This document shows, piece by piece, positions 15,830-24,320 of a DNA stretch of 30,963 bases. Source of the DNA: a virus; the IMG/VR virus record IMGVR_UViG_3300045790_000797, positions 1 through 30,963 of that record. The stretch is one strand, 5' to 3'. The position numbers were made by a program, and so were the translations under genes. Within the stretch, counting starts at the first letter, position 1; each line of letters starts with the position of its first letter. The notes under the pieces were generated by a model. The model ran no database searches, was not told the DNA's origin, and worked only from the letters and a program-made list of their open reading frames with translations.

Positions 15830-16111
15830 TTAAGCATCCCTGTAACAAGCGAGGGCAACCAACTGGTCCCTGTTACTGATGTAAAACTTATTGAGTGGGA
15901 GTCAACGACTACAACCTCTCTGACTTATGGGAGTGGGAAAGTAATTACTATTACTCACGGAGATGTCGGAGCCGCGAGTGGTACAAACTCTGGAAACCAG
16001 TTTAGACAGTTTATACAGTCAAGTGCTGTTGCTGCTTTGCAAACTTCTTGGACTAACCCTTCTTTTTTAGTTACCCCATTATACCCAGTAAGCGATATTA
16101 CTATTGCTTAA
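15818..16111 (+). CDS. MEKF-family small virion protein, paralogue 1
   Basis: 97 residues, starting MEKFLSIPV. Pattern: conserved start, then VTDVKLIEWESTTTTSLTYG, GKVITITHG, an Ala-rich helix QFIQSSAVAALQTSWTNPSF and the ending VSDITIA. The following two genes share the same start, the central GK(V/I)ITIT strand and the AV..A...AL.T.W helix, so the three are paralogues. I recall proteins of this type ('MEKFL.F..') among marine phage structural proteins. A capsid decoration or neck role would fit the location between capsid and ring genes, but that is inference. Own promoter and A/T-rich leader suggest strong expression. Confidence 0.7.
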   Translation: MEKFLSIPVTSEGNQLVPVTDVKLIEWESTTTTSLTYGSGKVITITHGDVGAASGTNSGNQFRQFIQSSAVAALQTSWTNPSFLVTPLYPVSDITIA

Positions 16112-16112
16112 C

Positions 16113-16149
16113 TATTAACACATAAATTATTTTTATTATGGAAAAATTT
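16113..16149 (+). repeat. 37-bp direct repeat, copy 2 (leader plus first codons)
   Basis: Same 37 bp as 15793-15829, covering the entire short leader and the MEKF codons of the second paralogue. It begins 1 nt after the stop of paralogue 1. The promoter element of copy 1 (TATATTTG) is not repeated here, so the shared part acts at the mRNA or translation level if it is functional. Confidence 0.92.
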
Positions 16150-16488
16150 CTTAGTATCCCCGTATTAGACGGGAACAATACAAACAGTCAAGACCAATTG
16201 GTTTCGATTGTAGGTATCCTAAGTATAGGACAGGCTACCACAACAACTGCCACTATTAATTATATCGGCGGTAAGATTATTACCTTAACATGGCCAACAG
16301 CTTACGCTGCTCCAATTCTTCAGGAGGCAGTGCAAACAGCTGCGATGAGGGCATTAACATCAGGATGGACTGCGGTAACAGAATACTACGCTCCGAAAGG
16401 AATGGTCGCAGGACCAGCCGTTAACACAGCCACTGAAACCGGGTCGTTCTTAAATGTTAACCCGCTTTCAGCAATAGCAATAGCTTAA
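16138..16488 (+). CDS. MEKF-family small virion protein, paralogue 2
   Basis: 116 residues, starting MEKFLSIPVLDG. It keeps the family plan: QLVSIVGILSIGQATTTTAT, INYIGGKIITLTW, a helix LQEAVQTAAMRALTSGWTAV and the ending LSAIAIA; compared with paralogue 1 it has an insertion (PKGMVAGPAVNTATETG) before the last strand. It is translated from a leader identical to that of paralogue 1, and the two probably come from a tandem duplication followed by strong divergence. It is separated from the third paralogue by 13 bp. Function not known; structural virion component inferred. Confidence 0.7.
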   Translation: MEKFLSIPVLDGNNTNSQDQLVSIVGILSIGQATTTTATINYIGGKIITLTWPTAYAAPILQEAVQTAAMRALTSGWTAVTEYYAPKGMVAGPAVNTATETGSFLNVNPLSAIAIA

Positions 16489-16501
16489 TATGCTTTCAAA
16501 C

Positions 16502-17335
16502 ATGGAAAAATTTATAAACTTTAAACAACTTAACGTTGTTAAGACAGGAACCTCAACAGCGGATGGATCTGCTGCTCTAACGCTAACCGATAGTGCTGCG
16601 CTTTTTACACAACTTGTGTTACCTCATGCTATTGTATGGGACCGAGCGACAGCAAGAAAGTACCTTGTAACAGAAGTTACTTCGGATACTGTATTAGCCC
16701 TTGAGCCTATAGGCGTCGATACTGGAACAGGTGTTCCAAATGCAACTGCGTATTTTATTTATATGCCAGAGTATACGGTTGTAACAGGTTCAACAACTGA
16801 CGCTTCTCAAGCTGCTGACACATTTCAGATAGTGGATACTACTGTAGACTTTTTAAGCTTAGGAGTTAAGGTAGGAGATACCGCACGAGATATTACAAAT
16901 GATGTAGATACTCAAGTATTAAGTATAACTACTACTACCAATCCTCACGACACGCTTAATGTTTCTGCAAGCATAGGGGCAACACCAGTTAAATATATTA
17001 TATACAGAGATGGAGCTGACGATCATGATACGATAGTAAGATCGGCGGATGTTGCGGATGTTTCAAACGCATCAGCGGATACTTCTATAAATAATATTAC
17101 ATATGGGCCAGCAGGAACGGCGGTAATGAAAATTGATTACGCATATTCTTCTACTGTGGGAGCTAACTCAGATATGAGAAACGCGGTGCAAGACGCTGTA
17201 ACAGCTTCTTTACAAACTGCATGGCCATCTGTAGCGTATGATTTCCCAGGGCTTTTAAACCCTGCTGTTGCAGTAACAAACGCAACGTGGTTAGGTGGAC
17301 AAAACTACTTCTTCTTAAAAATACAAAAAGTATAA
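16502..17335 (+). CDS. MEKF-family virion protein, large paralogue with beta-module insert
   Basis: 277 residues from the ATG at 16502; an ATG at 16490 adds MLSN, but the MEKF alignment with the two upstream paralogues supports the internal start. Residues 1-9 (MEKFINFKQ) and about 190-277 (NNITYGPAGTAVMKIDY, then DMRNAVQDAVTASLQTAWPS) match the paralogues' beginning and end. Between them lie two tandem beta modules: about 13-82 (LTDSAALFTQLVLPHAIVWD through AYFIY) and about 87-167 (FLSLGVKVGDTARD through KYIIY). So the protein looks like a small MEKF protein enlarged by insertion of two modules. It is followed by a strong terminator. Confidence 0.7.
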   Translation: MEKFINFKQLNVVKTGTSTADGSAALTLTDSAALFTQLVLPHAIVWDRATARKYLVTEVTSDTVLALEPIGVDTGTGVPNATAYFIYMPEYTVVTGSTTDASQAADTFQIVDTTVDFLSLGVKVGDTARDITNDVDTQVLSITTTTNPHDTLNVSASIGATPVKYIIYRDGADDHDTIVRSADVADVSNASADTSINNITYGPAGTAVMKIDYAYSSTVGANSDMRNAVQDAVTASLQTAWPSVAYDFPGLLNPAVAVTNATWLGGQNYFFLKIQKV

Positions 17336-17355
17336 TATAATACTACATATATTAG

Positions 17356-17388
17356 AAAGGGGTTCCAAAAAATGGGACCCTTTTTTTT
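17356..17388 (+). terminator. Intrinsic terminator before the ring-protein genes
   Basis: Stem AAAGGGGTTCC (17356-17366) / GGGACCCTTTT (17374-17384), eleven pairs with two G-T wobbles, 7-nt loop, and eight T at 17381-17388. Followed 4 bp later by a -7 promoter element. Confidence 0.88.
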
Positions 17389-17392
17389 GTCT

Positions 17393-17400
17393 TATCTTTG
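17393..17400 (+). promoter_or_regulatory. Bacteroidetes -7 promoter element, neck/tail genes
   Basis: TATCTTTG directly behind a terminator, 15 nt before the ATG at 17416, giving a predicted leader of about 12 nt. This terminator-promoter pair resets transcription for the ring, muzzle and tail genes. No -33 TTG at usual spacing. Confidence 0.65.
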
Positions 17401-17415
17401 TGGAAACATTTAGGT

Positions 17416-18489
17416 ATGCCTATAAACGATGTAAGAAATACGGTATTAGCTATAGCTAATAAAAATAACTACGGATATATATCTCCTCAAGATTTCAACC
17501 TCTACGCTAAACAGGCGCAGATGGATATGTTTGAGGACTACTTCTATCAGTATAACAATTGGATAAACAGAGAGAACCAGAGGAGCTCGGGTAGTGGGTA
17601 TGCAGATATTATAAAAGGATTAGAGGAGGTTATAGACTCCTTTTCTACCCAAGCTTTTTTAGCTCAGCTTAATCCTCCGAATGTACCTAACGTTCCTTCT
17701 GGTCTATCAGGCTCGGCTGTATATCAGCTACCTTCAGACTACTATCTTATAAATAAGTTGTATAGGTACCCTACGCTTAGAGTACGGGGAGTCACGAGCA
17801 GCTCAGTATTTGCTGGAAACCTCCTGATAGATAATACAAAGAACTTCTTTACTTCAGGCGTACAGCCAGGAGATTTAGTTGTCAATACCACTGCAACAGG
17901 ATCTGCACCATATCCCGCGACAGGGGCTCCAGGGTTGCAGGGTTGGGTGCAAAATATACAGGATGGCGCGACACCTATAGGATCTATTGTAACATGCTCA
18001 GCCACTTTGTTCTTAAATCCCACAGGAGGGGTGTCCGAGGGATACGCTATATACGATTCCAATAATATCGTAGAGGTAGAAAGGGTAAGTCAAAGCAAAA
18101 TATTTAACCTTACCAGCAGCAACCTTACTTATCCTACGCCTCAATATCCTTGTTATGTTTTAGACGGAAACTTAATATCTGTATACCCAACCACATGGGA
18201 CGGTTTAAATGACCCGTACACTCTGGGGGATGATATGGGTCCATGTGATGTTAAAGCTCAGTACATCAGATACCCTAATGCTCCTAAGTGGACATGGGTA
18301 GAATTAATAGGCGGAGAGCCTTTGTTTAACGCCTCTGCAACGGACTATCAAGACTTTGAGCTACCTCTCTCTGATGAGCCTTCTTTAGTGGCTAAGATAT
18401 GTCAGTATGTGGGTATAGAGATTCGTGAGGCTGAAGTTGCTAACTTCGGAATTGCTGAAGAACAAGCAGACACACAAGAAACAAGCTAA
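17416..18489 (+). CDS. Neck/ring protein (crAss-like ring-protein type) with inserted beta module
   Basis: 357 residues from the ATG at 17416. A TTG at 17398 would start inside the promoter element and is rejected. N-terminus MPINDVRNTVLAIANKNNYG, then YISPQDFNLYAKQAQMDMFE (about 20-40) is the pattern of a virion protein found throughout Bacteroidetes phages; VYQLPSDYYLINKLYRYP follows at about 100-118. Residues about 120-215 look like an inserted beta module (FFTSGVQPGDLVVNTT ... GYAIYD). The C-terminal part resumes with VERVSQSKIFNLTSSNLTYP, QYPCYVLDGNLISVYP and an acidic DFELPLSDEPSLVAKICQYV. It is probably one of the stacked ring proteins that join portal to tail in crAss-like virions; which ring is not decidable here. 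Confidence 0.75.
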   Translation: MPINDVRNTVLAIANKNNYGYISPQDFNLYAKQAQMDMFEDYFYQYNNWINRENQRSSGSGYADIIKGLEEVIDSFSTQAFLAQLNPPNVPNVPSGLSGSAVYQLPSDYYLINKLYRYPTLRVRGVTSSSVFAGNLLIDNTKNFFTSGVQPGDLVVNTTATGSAPYPATGAPGLQGWVQNIQDGATPIGSIVTCSATLFLNPTGGVSEGYAIYDSNNIVEVERVSQSKIFNLTSSNLTYPTPQYPCYVLDGNLISVYPTTWDGLNDPYTLGDDMGPCDVKAQYIRYPNAPKWTWVELIGGEPLFNASATDYQDFELPLSDEPSLVAKICQYVGIEIREAEVANFGIAEEQADTQETS

Positions 18490-18494
18490 TTATA

Positions 18495-19418
18495 ATGACG
18501 TATATAACAGATTATCAGTATTACGAAAACAGTCAAGTATCTCCTACGGATGCTAACTGGGGATCGTATCAATATGTTTCTTTGGATGATATAGTTAACA
18601 ATTTCATGTTAATGTATCAAGGGAATAATGAGCTTATAAATAATATAAATAGGTATCAGGTTTTATTTTTTGCTAAGAGAGCAATACAAGAATTAAACTA
18701 CGACGCTATGAGGGAGATAAAAATCCTTCAGTTAACAATTGACGATCAGCTAAGATTTATCTTGCCTCCCGACTACGTTAACTGGGTGAGGATTTCTATA
18801 TACCGCAACGGGACGCTTCTTCCTTTGACAGAGAATATACAGACCAATTGGAGCGGGGCATACTTACAGGACAATGACGCTCGGATTCTTTTTGACGCCT
18901 ACGGAGACGTTCTTAAGCCTGACGATTCTAAGTTAGATATAGATCGCATTACAGGGCAAACCAGAAGTATATATCTTAACGCAGGTAGCCCCTACAATAA
19001 CACTATGGGGTGGAATGTTGATGGAGCATGGTATTTCGACTACGCTATTGGAGCTCGTTTCGGATTAAATACTGAGACGGCTAACGCTAATCCAACCTTT
19101 AGCATAAACAAAAAGGGTGGTGTTATAAACTTTAGCTCAGGTGTAGGAGGAGAGTCTGTGGTTTTGGAGTACATATCTGACGGGATGGAGAGTGGGAATG
19201 ATTCGAGCGTAAGTGTAAATAAACTTTTTGAAGAATATCTATACGCTGCCATTAAGTTTTATCTTCTCAACAACAGACTGTCAGCTCAAGAGTATGTGAT
19301 AAACAGAGCTCGGAAAGATAAATCCTCTTTGCTGAGGAACGCAAAACTAAGATTAAGTAACATGCACCCCGGACGACTCTTAATGAATATGAGAGGGAAA
19401 GATAAATGGATAAAGTAG
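18495..19418 (+). CDS. Neck/ring protein (tail stabilisation type)
   Basis: 307 residues, starting 5 bp after the previous stop. The helical N-terminal half, VSLDDIVNNFMLMYQGNNEL followed by INRYQVLFFAKRAIQELNYD (about 30-75) and RFILPPDYVNWVRISIYRNG (about 92-112), is the pattern I know from crAss-like ring proteins, distant relatives of P22 gp4-like adaptors. The C-terminal region ends in a basic helical tail, LFEEYLYAAIKFYLLNNRLS followed by RKDKSSLLRNAKLRLSNMHP. It should bind the underside of the portal or the neighbouring ring. The adaptor assignment is knowledge-based; the exact ring number is not. The muzzle gene follows after 1 bp. Confidence 0.8.
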   Translation: MTYITDYQYYENSQVSPTDANWGSYQYVSLDDIVNNFMLMYQGNNELINNINRYQVLFFAKRAIQELNYDAMREIKILQLTIDDQLRFILPPDYVNWVRISIYRNGTLLPLTENIQTNWSGAYLQDNDARILFDAYGDVLKPDDSKLDIDRITGQTRSIYLNAGSPYNNTMGWNVDGAWYFDYAIGARFGLNTETANANPTFSINKKGGVINFSSGVGGESVVLEYISDGMESGNDSSVSVNKLFEEYLYAAIKFYLLNNRLSAQEYVINRARKDKSSLLRNAKLRLSNMHPGRLLMNMRGKDKWIK

Positions 19419-19419
19419 T

Positions 19420-22400
19420 ATGCTAATACAAACTAATTTTATTGCAGGTAAGATGAACAAAAGCGTCGATGAACGCTTGGTTCCTCTTGGCGAATATGTT
19501 AACGCTTTAAACGTTCGCTTGGGTTCTACTGAAGCGACAGAGGTCGGGGCGGTAGAAAACTCTAAGGGCAACACCAACCTTACCCCTAATATTGAGTACA
19601 ACGGAAATCCTCTATCGGTTAACGCGCGGTGTATAGGCGCGTTTGAAGATGGCATGGCGGAAACAATCTATTGGTTTGTGTATGATCCAGGCGACCCTGC
19701 AACGGGGCAGGTAGCGGTAGACATGATACTATCATATAACACCAATACCAACACGCTGTTGTATCACGTAGTAAGCACCAGTGTGCTTAATTTCAACCCG
19801 ACATATCTTGTCAACGCGGTAAATAAAATTGAGGATCTATTATTCTTTACCGACGACTTAAACCCTCCACGTTATATTAACGTGACCAGGACATACCCTG
19901 TCCCTGGACAAGTTCCGTCTCTAACGGAAGAAGACATTAGCGTTATCCTTAAGCCTCCAGGATACGAGACTATAAGTGCTGTCACTTTAAACAACCCATT
20001 ACGCTCTCCCTTTGTAGAGTTATCTAATCAAGTAGATTTTCAAGGCGATTATTTAGAGATGCGCTTTTTAAGATTTGCGTATCGATATAGGTATTTAGAT
20101 GAGGGATATAGCGCAACCTCTTTGTTTAGCAATCCAGCTTTTGAACCTAAAACTTTTGCCTTTAGTAATGAGACGTTTAAAAACGTTGGAATGGTAAATA
20201 GATTTAATACCGCGCAGGTATATTTTTCTACAGGATCGCGAAGAGTAAAGGAGATACAGCTACTATATAAAGACACTACGAGCAATAATATTTTTATTGT
20301 AAAAACATATAACAAGCAAGATTTAGGTATACCTGACGACTCATATTTTTCTCAGCAATTTGACAATAGTAAGATCCTTACTCTGTTGGGTTCTGATGAG
20401 TTGCTTAGGCTCTATGACAATGTTCCTCGAATAGCAAAAGCTCAAACTATTCAAGGCAATAGGTTAATGTATGGCAACTATGTTGATCAGTATGACATCA
20501 CTAATAGGGAAGATGGAGATCTTATTCAGATGGACTACTGGCTTAACGCAGACTCGCAAGAGTTAGGCGTGTCTGATTTCCCTACACCAGAAGGGTCGCC
20601 AGGAACTTATAGTATAGATCCAGCTGCCGCAGGAACGGTAATACCTGACGCAACTATAGGGTTTGACTTATCTTCTATTACAGAAGACATCGTTGCGGGA
20701 ACTACATTTCGTTTTCAACTGGCTTTACAAAACGTACAAAGCGCGAGAAGCGGAAGCGCTCAACAGCCCGCTGCAACTGTCATACCTTCGTTTGGGGTGA
20801 CGCTTACTTTTGTGGCCAGTCAGACATATACATCTGTAAATCAGATGCTTTCGTCTCAAGAGTTTGCCGCAGCTGTGGGGTCGGACAACACATTTCTCCA
20901 GCTAATACCATACACAACTCCTGCACCACCATCATATCCTCCTACAGAAAACCCCACAAGTTTAGGGACTACGCTAACAGATGTATTTAACAACTCTCTT
21001 CCATATGCGTGGCAAAATGGAACGGATTATTTACTGCTGGTAGATACAGCTATTTCAAACACATGTGCTGTAACGGGGATGACGCCTTTCCCTCCTACCG
21101 CTCCGGTATGTACTCAACAAAGTTTTGAACTTATAGTAGCTGGGTCTACATTTACATTGCAGGCTCCTGCGGCTACATACTACTTTAACTCTACTCCTAC
21201 AGAAACTATTCAGTATGAGTACTTGGCTTTTAATTTGGGAAGCTCGGGGGGGTTTATGCAAACTTTACCGACCAGCGGAAGCCTACATAGCCATAGAGAT
21301 TATGAAGTGGGGGTAGTATATATGGATGACTACGGTAGGTCCTCTACGGTATTGACAAGTCAAAACAACAGTATATTTTTTCCTGCCAGCACTTCTGTTT
21401 TCCAAAACAAGATACAGGTTCAATTACAAAACTTAGCTCCTTACTGGGCTAAGTTCTATAAATTTGTAGTAAAACCTACGCAGGGGCTATACAATACCAT
21501 ATGGAGCACCATGGTGTTTCAGCAATCTGGATCTACTGAGGGGCCTGAACCTTTCATTGCAGATTCAGAAAGCTACTGGTTTAGGCTGGAGGGGGATAGT
21601 CAAAATATAGTTTCAGTAGGGGATGTTCTTACAGTAAAGCGAGACGCTAATGGAGCTGTAGGGGCCTTTCTTACAGCAGAAGTTTTAGATAAAGAGGCTA
21701 TATATTCTCAGCAGATAAACTCTACGAACCCAGCGGGCATATACATGAGGCTAAAAGCCAGTGGATGGGCTACTGTAGGGAATAACGCTCAAACTAACAT
21801 ATCTTCTAATGACACCGTAACCAATACAAACGGACAGGTAGAAAACTGTGATGACATTAATGATTTAGTTCCAGCCACTTCTCCGCCGATATCAGGGGAG
21901 GTTCCTGCGGGAAGTACTGTTAGGGTGCGTATACATAATAGCCGTACAGGAACAAATAACATCCAATGTACAGATAAAGTTATTATCTGGGATAGTGGAG
22001 ACCAACTTGTTAATGAAACATATGCAAATATACGCGTGTGTTTAATACAGTTAGGGTTTCCTCAGTTATGCACCGCGAACCAAGCTGAGCAAAACGTGGG
22101 GGAAATGGGGTTAGAGTTTGACTCCGGTGAATATAACAATACAGAAGTAGTTCCCGTAACTTGTTTTAATTCTAAAGTATATGTTACAGATGACGGAGCG
22201 GGGAATTTTCGCATAAAGAATAAATCAGGCATACCTACGTGTACACAGCTGGTATTTCAAGAAAAAGAATCTGTTACCCGTTTGGAAGTAACTATAAATT
22301 ATTCTTCAGGAACATTCTGTTTTGAAACTGAGCCCGCAGCTGTAGACCCAAATCTTTTCTACGACGCTTCAGATATGACTCCGTGCTATACGTCGCTTTT

Positions 22401-24309
22401 AGATGGGAACTCTTATCATGTGGCGGCACAAGAATGGGCGGCTCCTAACGGGCCATACTCTGTAGTCGCAGGGGGGCAAACCCAAAGCTCTGGGGGGCCT
22501 CTTATTACAACGTTGGATTTCTATAACTGCTACGCGTTTGGTAACGGGGTAGAGAGTTTTAGAATAGAAGACCGTATAGACGGTAGATTTTTTAGGTTGG
22601 GAGATAGGGTTATGGCAGAGTCTAACCAAACCTTTAGCGAGGCGGATAGGTTTGCGGGCATGACTTACAGCGGGGTATATAGCAACGCCTCTAACTTAAA
22701 TAACCTTAACGAGTTTAATTTAGGGCTGGTAAATTATAAAGACTTAGAGACCAACTTCGGTCCTATACAGGTTTTACATTCTCGTGAAACAGATATCTTA
22801 GTTCTACAAGAGGATAGGATTTCTTACGTTCTTGCAGGCAAAAATGTCATAACGGACTCTACAGGGGGAGGGGCTATAGCTTCGGTGCCTGAAGTTTTAG
22901 GGACGCAGATAGCTCGCATAGAAGAGTATGGGATAAGTTTCAATCCAGAAAGTTTTTCTGCGTGGGGACATAATGTATTTTTTACAGACACTAAGAGAAG
23001 TGCGGTGCTCTCTTTAACTGGGGGTAGCAAAAATTCCGATCAGCTACAAGTTATCTCACAGATGGGTATGCGTTCGTGGTTTAGAGATCAGTTTACAGAG
23101 CAGCTTACTACACAGAAGTTAGGGGGCTACGACCCTTATATGAATGAGTATGTGTTAGGAACAAATAATATTGCAGTGCCTATGCCATTGGTAGAGTTTC
23201 CGTGCGGGCAAGAGGCAAGTCAAAATGCTACCGACCAAACGTTAAACTATACCGTTAACTTTGGCTCTTTAATTGGTCAAATAGATATTCCATACAGTAT
23301 AACTCAGGGGTCTATTATTATAAGCGTTACTTGGAACGGGGTTACTACCAGCACAGGGGTGGTAAATACTAACGGAACTTTGTCTTTTAATAAAACGTCT
23401 TCTAACCCAACAACAGCAACGTTTAGTATAGTGCCTTATAGCGCTGGTTTGCCAGGAAATGTGCCCGCTTCTTATAGCTTAACTCCTGGGTGCCCTCCTC
23501 AAGATAATGTGACGTTAATTCAAGTTGTAGTAAACGGTAATAACTATATAAACGAATCGATACATTATGGTTTTGATTGGAGTGATGGCGTGACGACCAG
23601 TCCGATATCTTCTACACCTGTTAGTATGATAGGAGGGGCAGCTACGTCAGCTTATCTTGAACAGACGGGAAATGTATCGCAAGGTATATTCCCATACGAC
23701 GGATCAAATATAACTCTTCGGACTACACAAATTCCGCCGGATGATTTTTCTTTCAACCCTACTCTGCATAAGTTTAGAATACTGTCAAGCAACACTCTGT
23801 ATACCAATACTGTAGCGGACATAACGTCTTTACTGGCTGCGGCAAGTGAGGTAGTTCCTATAACAAACCCTTCAACTGCTATCTTCCAAGCTACAGAGAC
23901 AGCTTTCGCTATGCCTGGAAACGATTATCTATACCTGGTTTGGGATTTCAGAAACATTACACAAGACCAGCTGTGTTATAGCGCTGTAAGCGCTGATGAC
24001 GCGTGTTGTAATTGTACGACAGCTTGCAATAGATGTTGGTTTAGCCCAGTGCAGTCGAGTCAACCTTCGGCATGTGCGGTGGATACAAATAGTTTCGGAA
24101 GCAGTCTTATTCAATTTACTGGAGCGGGACTTATCCCTGCTATAGGAGATATTGTGTATGCAGTAGGTAATGTTTCTTGTCAGCCATCAGCGGGTCTTGG
24201 GACTTCAGGGTTCTATATAGTAGACCCCGATCAACCTTCCGGAGCTAACCCTAAAAACTGGATAGAGGTGGGCGCAAACGGTTTAGTAGTAAATTCAGGA
24301 ACATGTTAA
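19420..24309 (+). CDS. Giant muzzle/tail-nozzle protein (crAss-like)
   Basis: 1629 residues. The N-terminus NFIAGKMNKSVDERLVPLGE followed by YVNALNVRLGSTEATEVGAV and ENSKGNT is the signature of the crAss-like 'stabilisation' or muzzle protein. Residues about 1110-1240 (ETDILVLQEDRISYVLAGKN; VPEVLGTQIARIEEYGIS; SAWGHNVFFTDTKRSAVLSL; MGMRSWFRD; LGGYDPYMNEYVLG) give the beta-propeller-like blades of that family. Inserted beta domains lie between. The C-terminal 100 residues are Cys-rich (ACCNCTTACNRCWF near 1530) and end with a module, GDIVYAVGNVSC...GFYIVD...GLVVNSGTC, that resembles the C-terminus of the next protein. It forms the open end of the short tail. Oddity: the Cys-rich module at the tip. 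Confidence 0.82.
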   Translation: MLIQTNFIAGKMNKSVDERLVPLGEYVNALNVRLGSTEATEVGAVENSKGNTNLTPNIEYNGNPLSVNARCIGAFEDGMAETIYWFVYDPGDPATGQVAVDMILSYNTNTNTLLYHVVSTSVLNFNPTYLVNAVNKIEDLLFFTDDLNPPRYINVTRTYPVPGQVPSLTEEDISVILKPPGYETISAVTLNNPLRSPFVELSNQVDFQGDYLEMRFLRFAYRYRYLDEGYSATSLFSNPAFEPKTFAFSNETFKNVGMVNRFNTAQVYFSTGSRRVKEIQLLYKDTTSNNIFIVKTYNKQDLGIPDDSYFSQQFDNSKILTLLGSDELLRLYDNVPRIAKAQTIQGNRLMYGNYVDQYDITNREDGDLIQMDYWLNADSQELGVSDFPTPEGSPGTYSIDPAAAGTVIPDATIGFDLSSITEDIVAGTTFRFQLALQNVQSARSGSAQQPAATVIPSFGVTLTFVASQTYTSVNQMLSSQEFAAAVGSDNTFLQLIPYTTPAPPSYPPTENPTSLGTTLTDVFNNSLPYAWQNGTDYLLLVDTAISNTCAVTGMTPFPPTAPVCTQQSFELIVAGSTFTLQAPAATYYFNSTPTETIQYEYLAFNLGSSGGFMQTLPTSGSLHSHRDYEVGVVYMDDYGRSSTVLTSQNNSIFFPASTSVFQNKIQVQLQNLAPYWAKFYKFVVKPTQGLYNTIWSTMVFQQSGSTEGPEPFIADSESYWFRLEGDSQNIVSVGDVLTVKRDANGAVGAFLTAEVLDKEAIYSQQINSTNPAGIYMRLKASGWATVGNNAQTNISSNDTVTNTNGQVENCDDINDLVPATSPPISGEVPAGSTVRVRIHNSRTGTNNIQCTDKVIIWDSGDQLVNETYANIRVCLIQLGFPQLCTANQAEQNVGEMGLEFDSGEYNNTEVVPVTCFNSKVYVTDDGAGNFRIKNKSGIPTCTQLVFQEKESVTRLEVTINYSSGTFCFETEPAAVDPNLFYDASDMTPCYTSLLDGNSYHVAAQEWAAPNGPYSVVAGGQTQSSGGPLITTLDFYNCYAFGNGVESFRIEDRIDGRFFRLGDRVMAESNQTFSEADRFAGMTYSGVYSNASNLNNLNEFNLGLVNYKDLETNFGPIQVLHSRETDILVLQEDRISYVLAGKNVITDSTGGGAIASVPEVLGTQIARIEEYGISFNPESFSAWGHNVFFTDTKRSAVLSLTGGSKNSDQLQVISQMGMRSWFRDQFTEQLTTQKLGGYDPYMNEYVLGTNNIAVPMPLVEFPCGQEASQNATDQTLNYTVNFGSLIGQIDIPYSITQGSIIISVTWNGVTTSTGVVNTNGTLSFNKTSSNPTTATFSIVPYSAGLPGNVPASYSLTPGCPPQDNVTLIQVVVNGNNYINESIHYGFDWSDGVTTSPISSTPVSMIGGAATSAYLEQTGNVSQGIFPYDGSNITLRTTQIPPDDFSFNPTLHKFRILSSNTLYTNTVADITSLLAAASEVVPITNPSTAIFQATETAFAMPGNDYLYLVWDFRNITQDQLCYSAVSADDACCNCTTACNRCWFSPVQSSQPSACAVDTNSFGSSLIQFTGAGLIPAIGDIVYAVGNVSCQPSAGLGTSGFYIVDPDQPSGANPKNWIEVGANGLVVNSGTC

Positions 24310-24320
24310 AAAATTAAATT

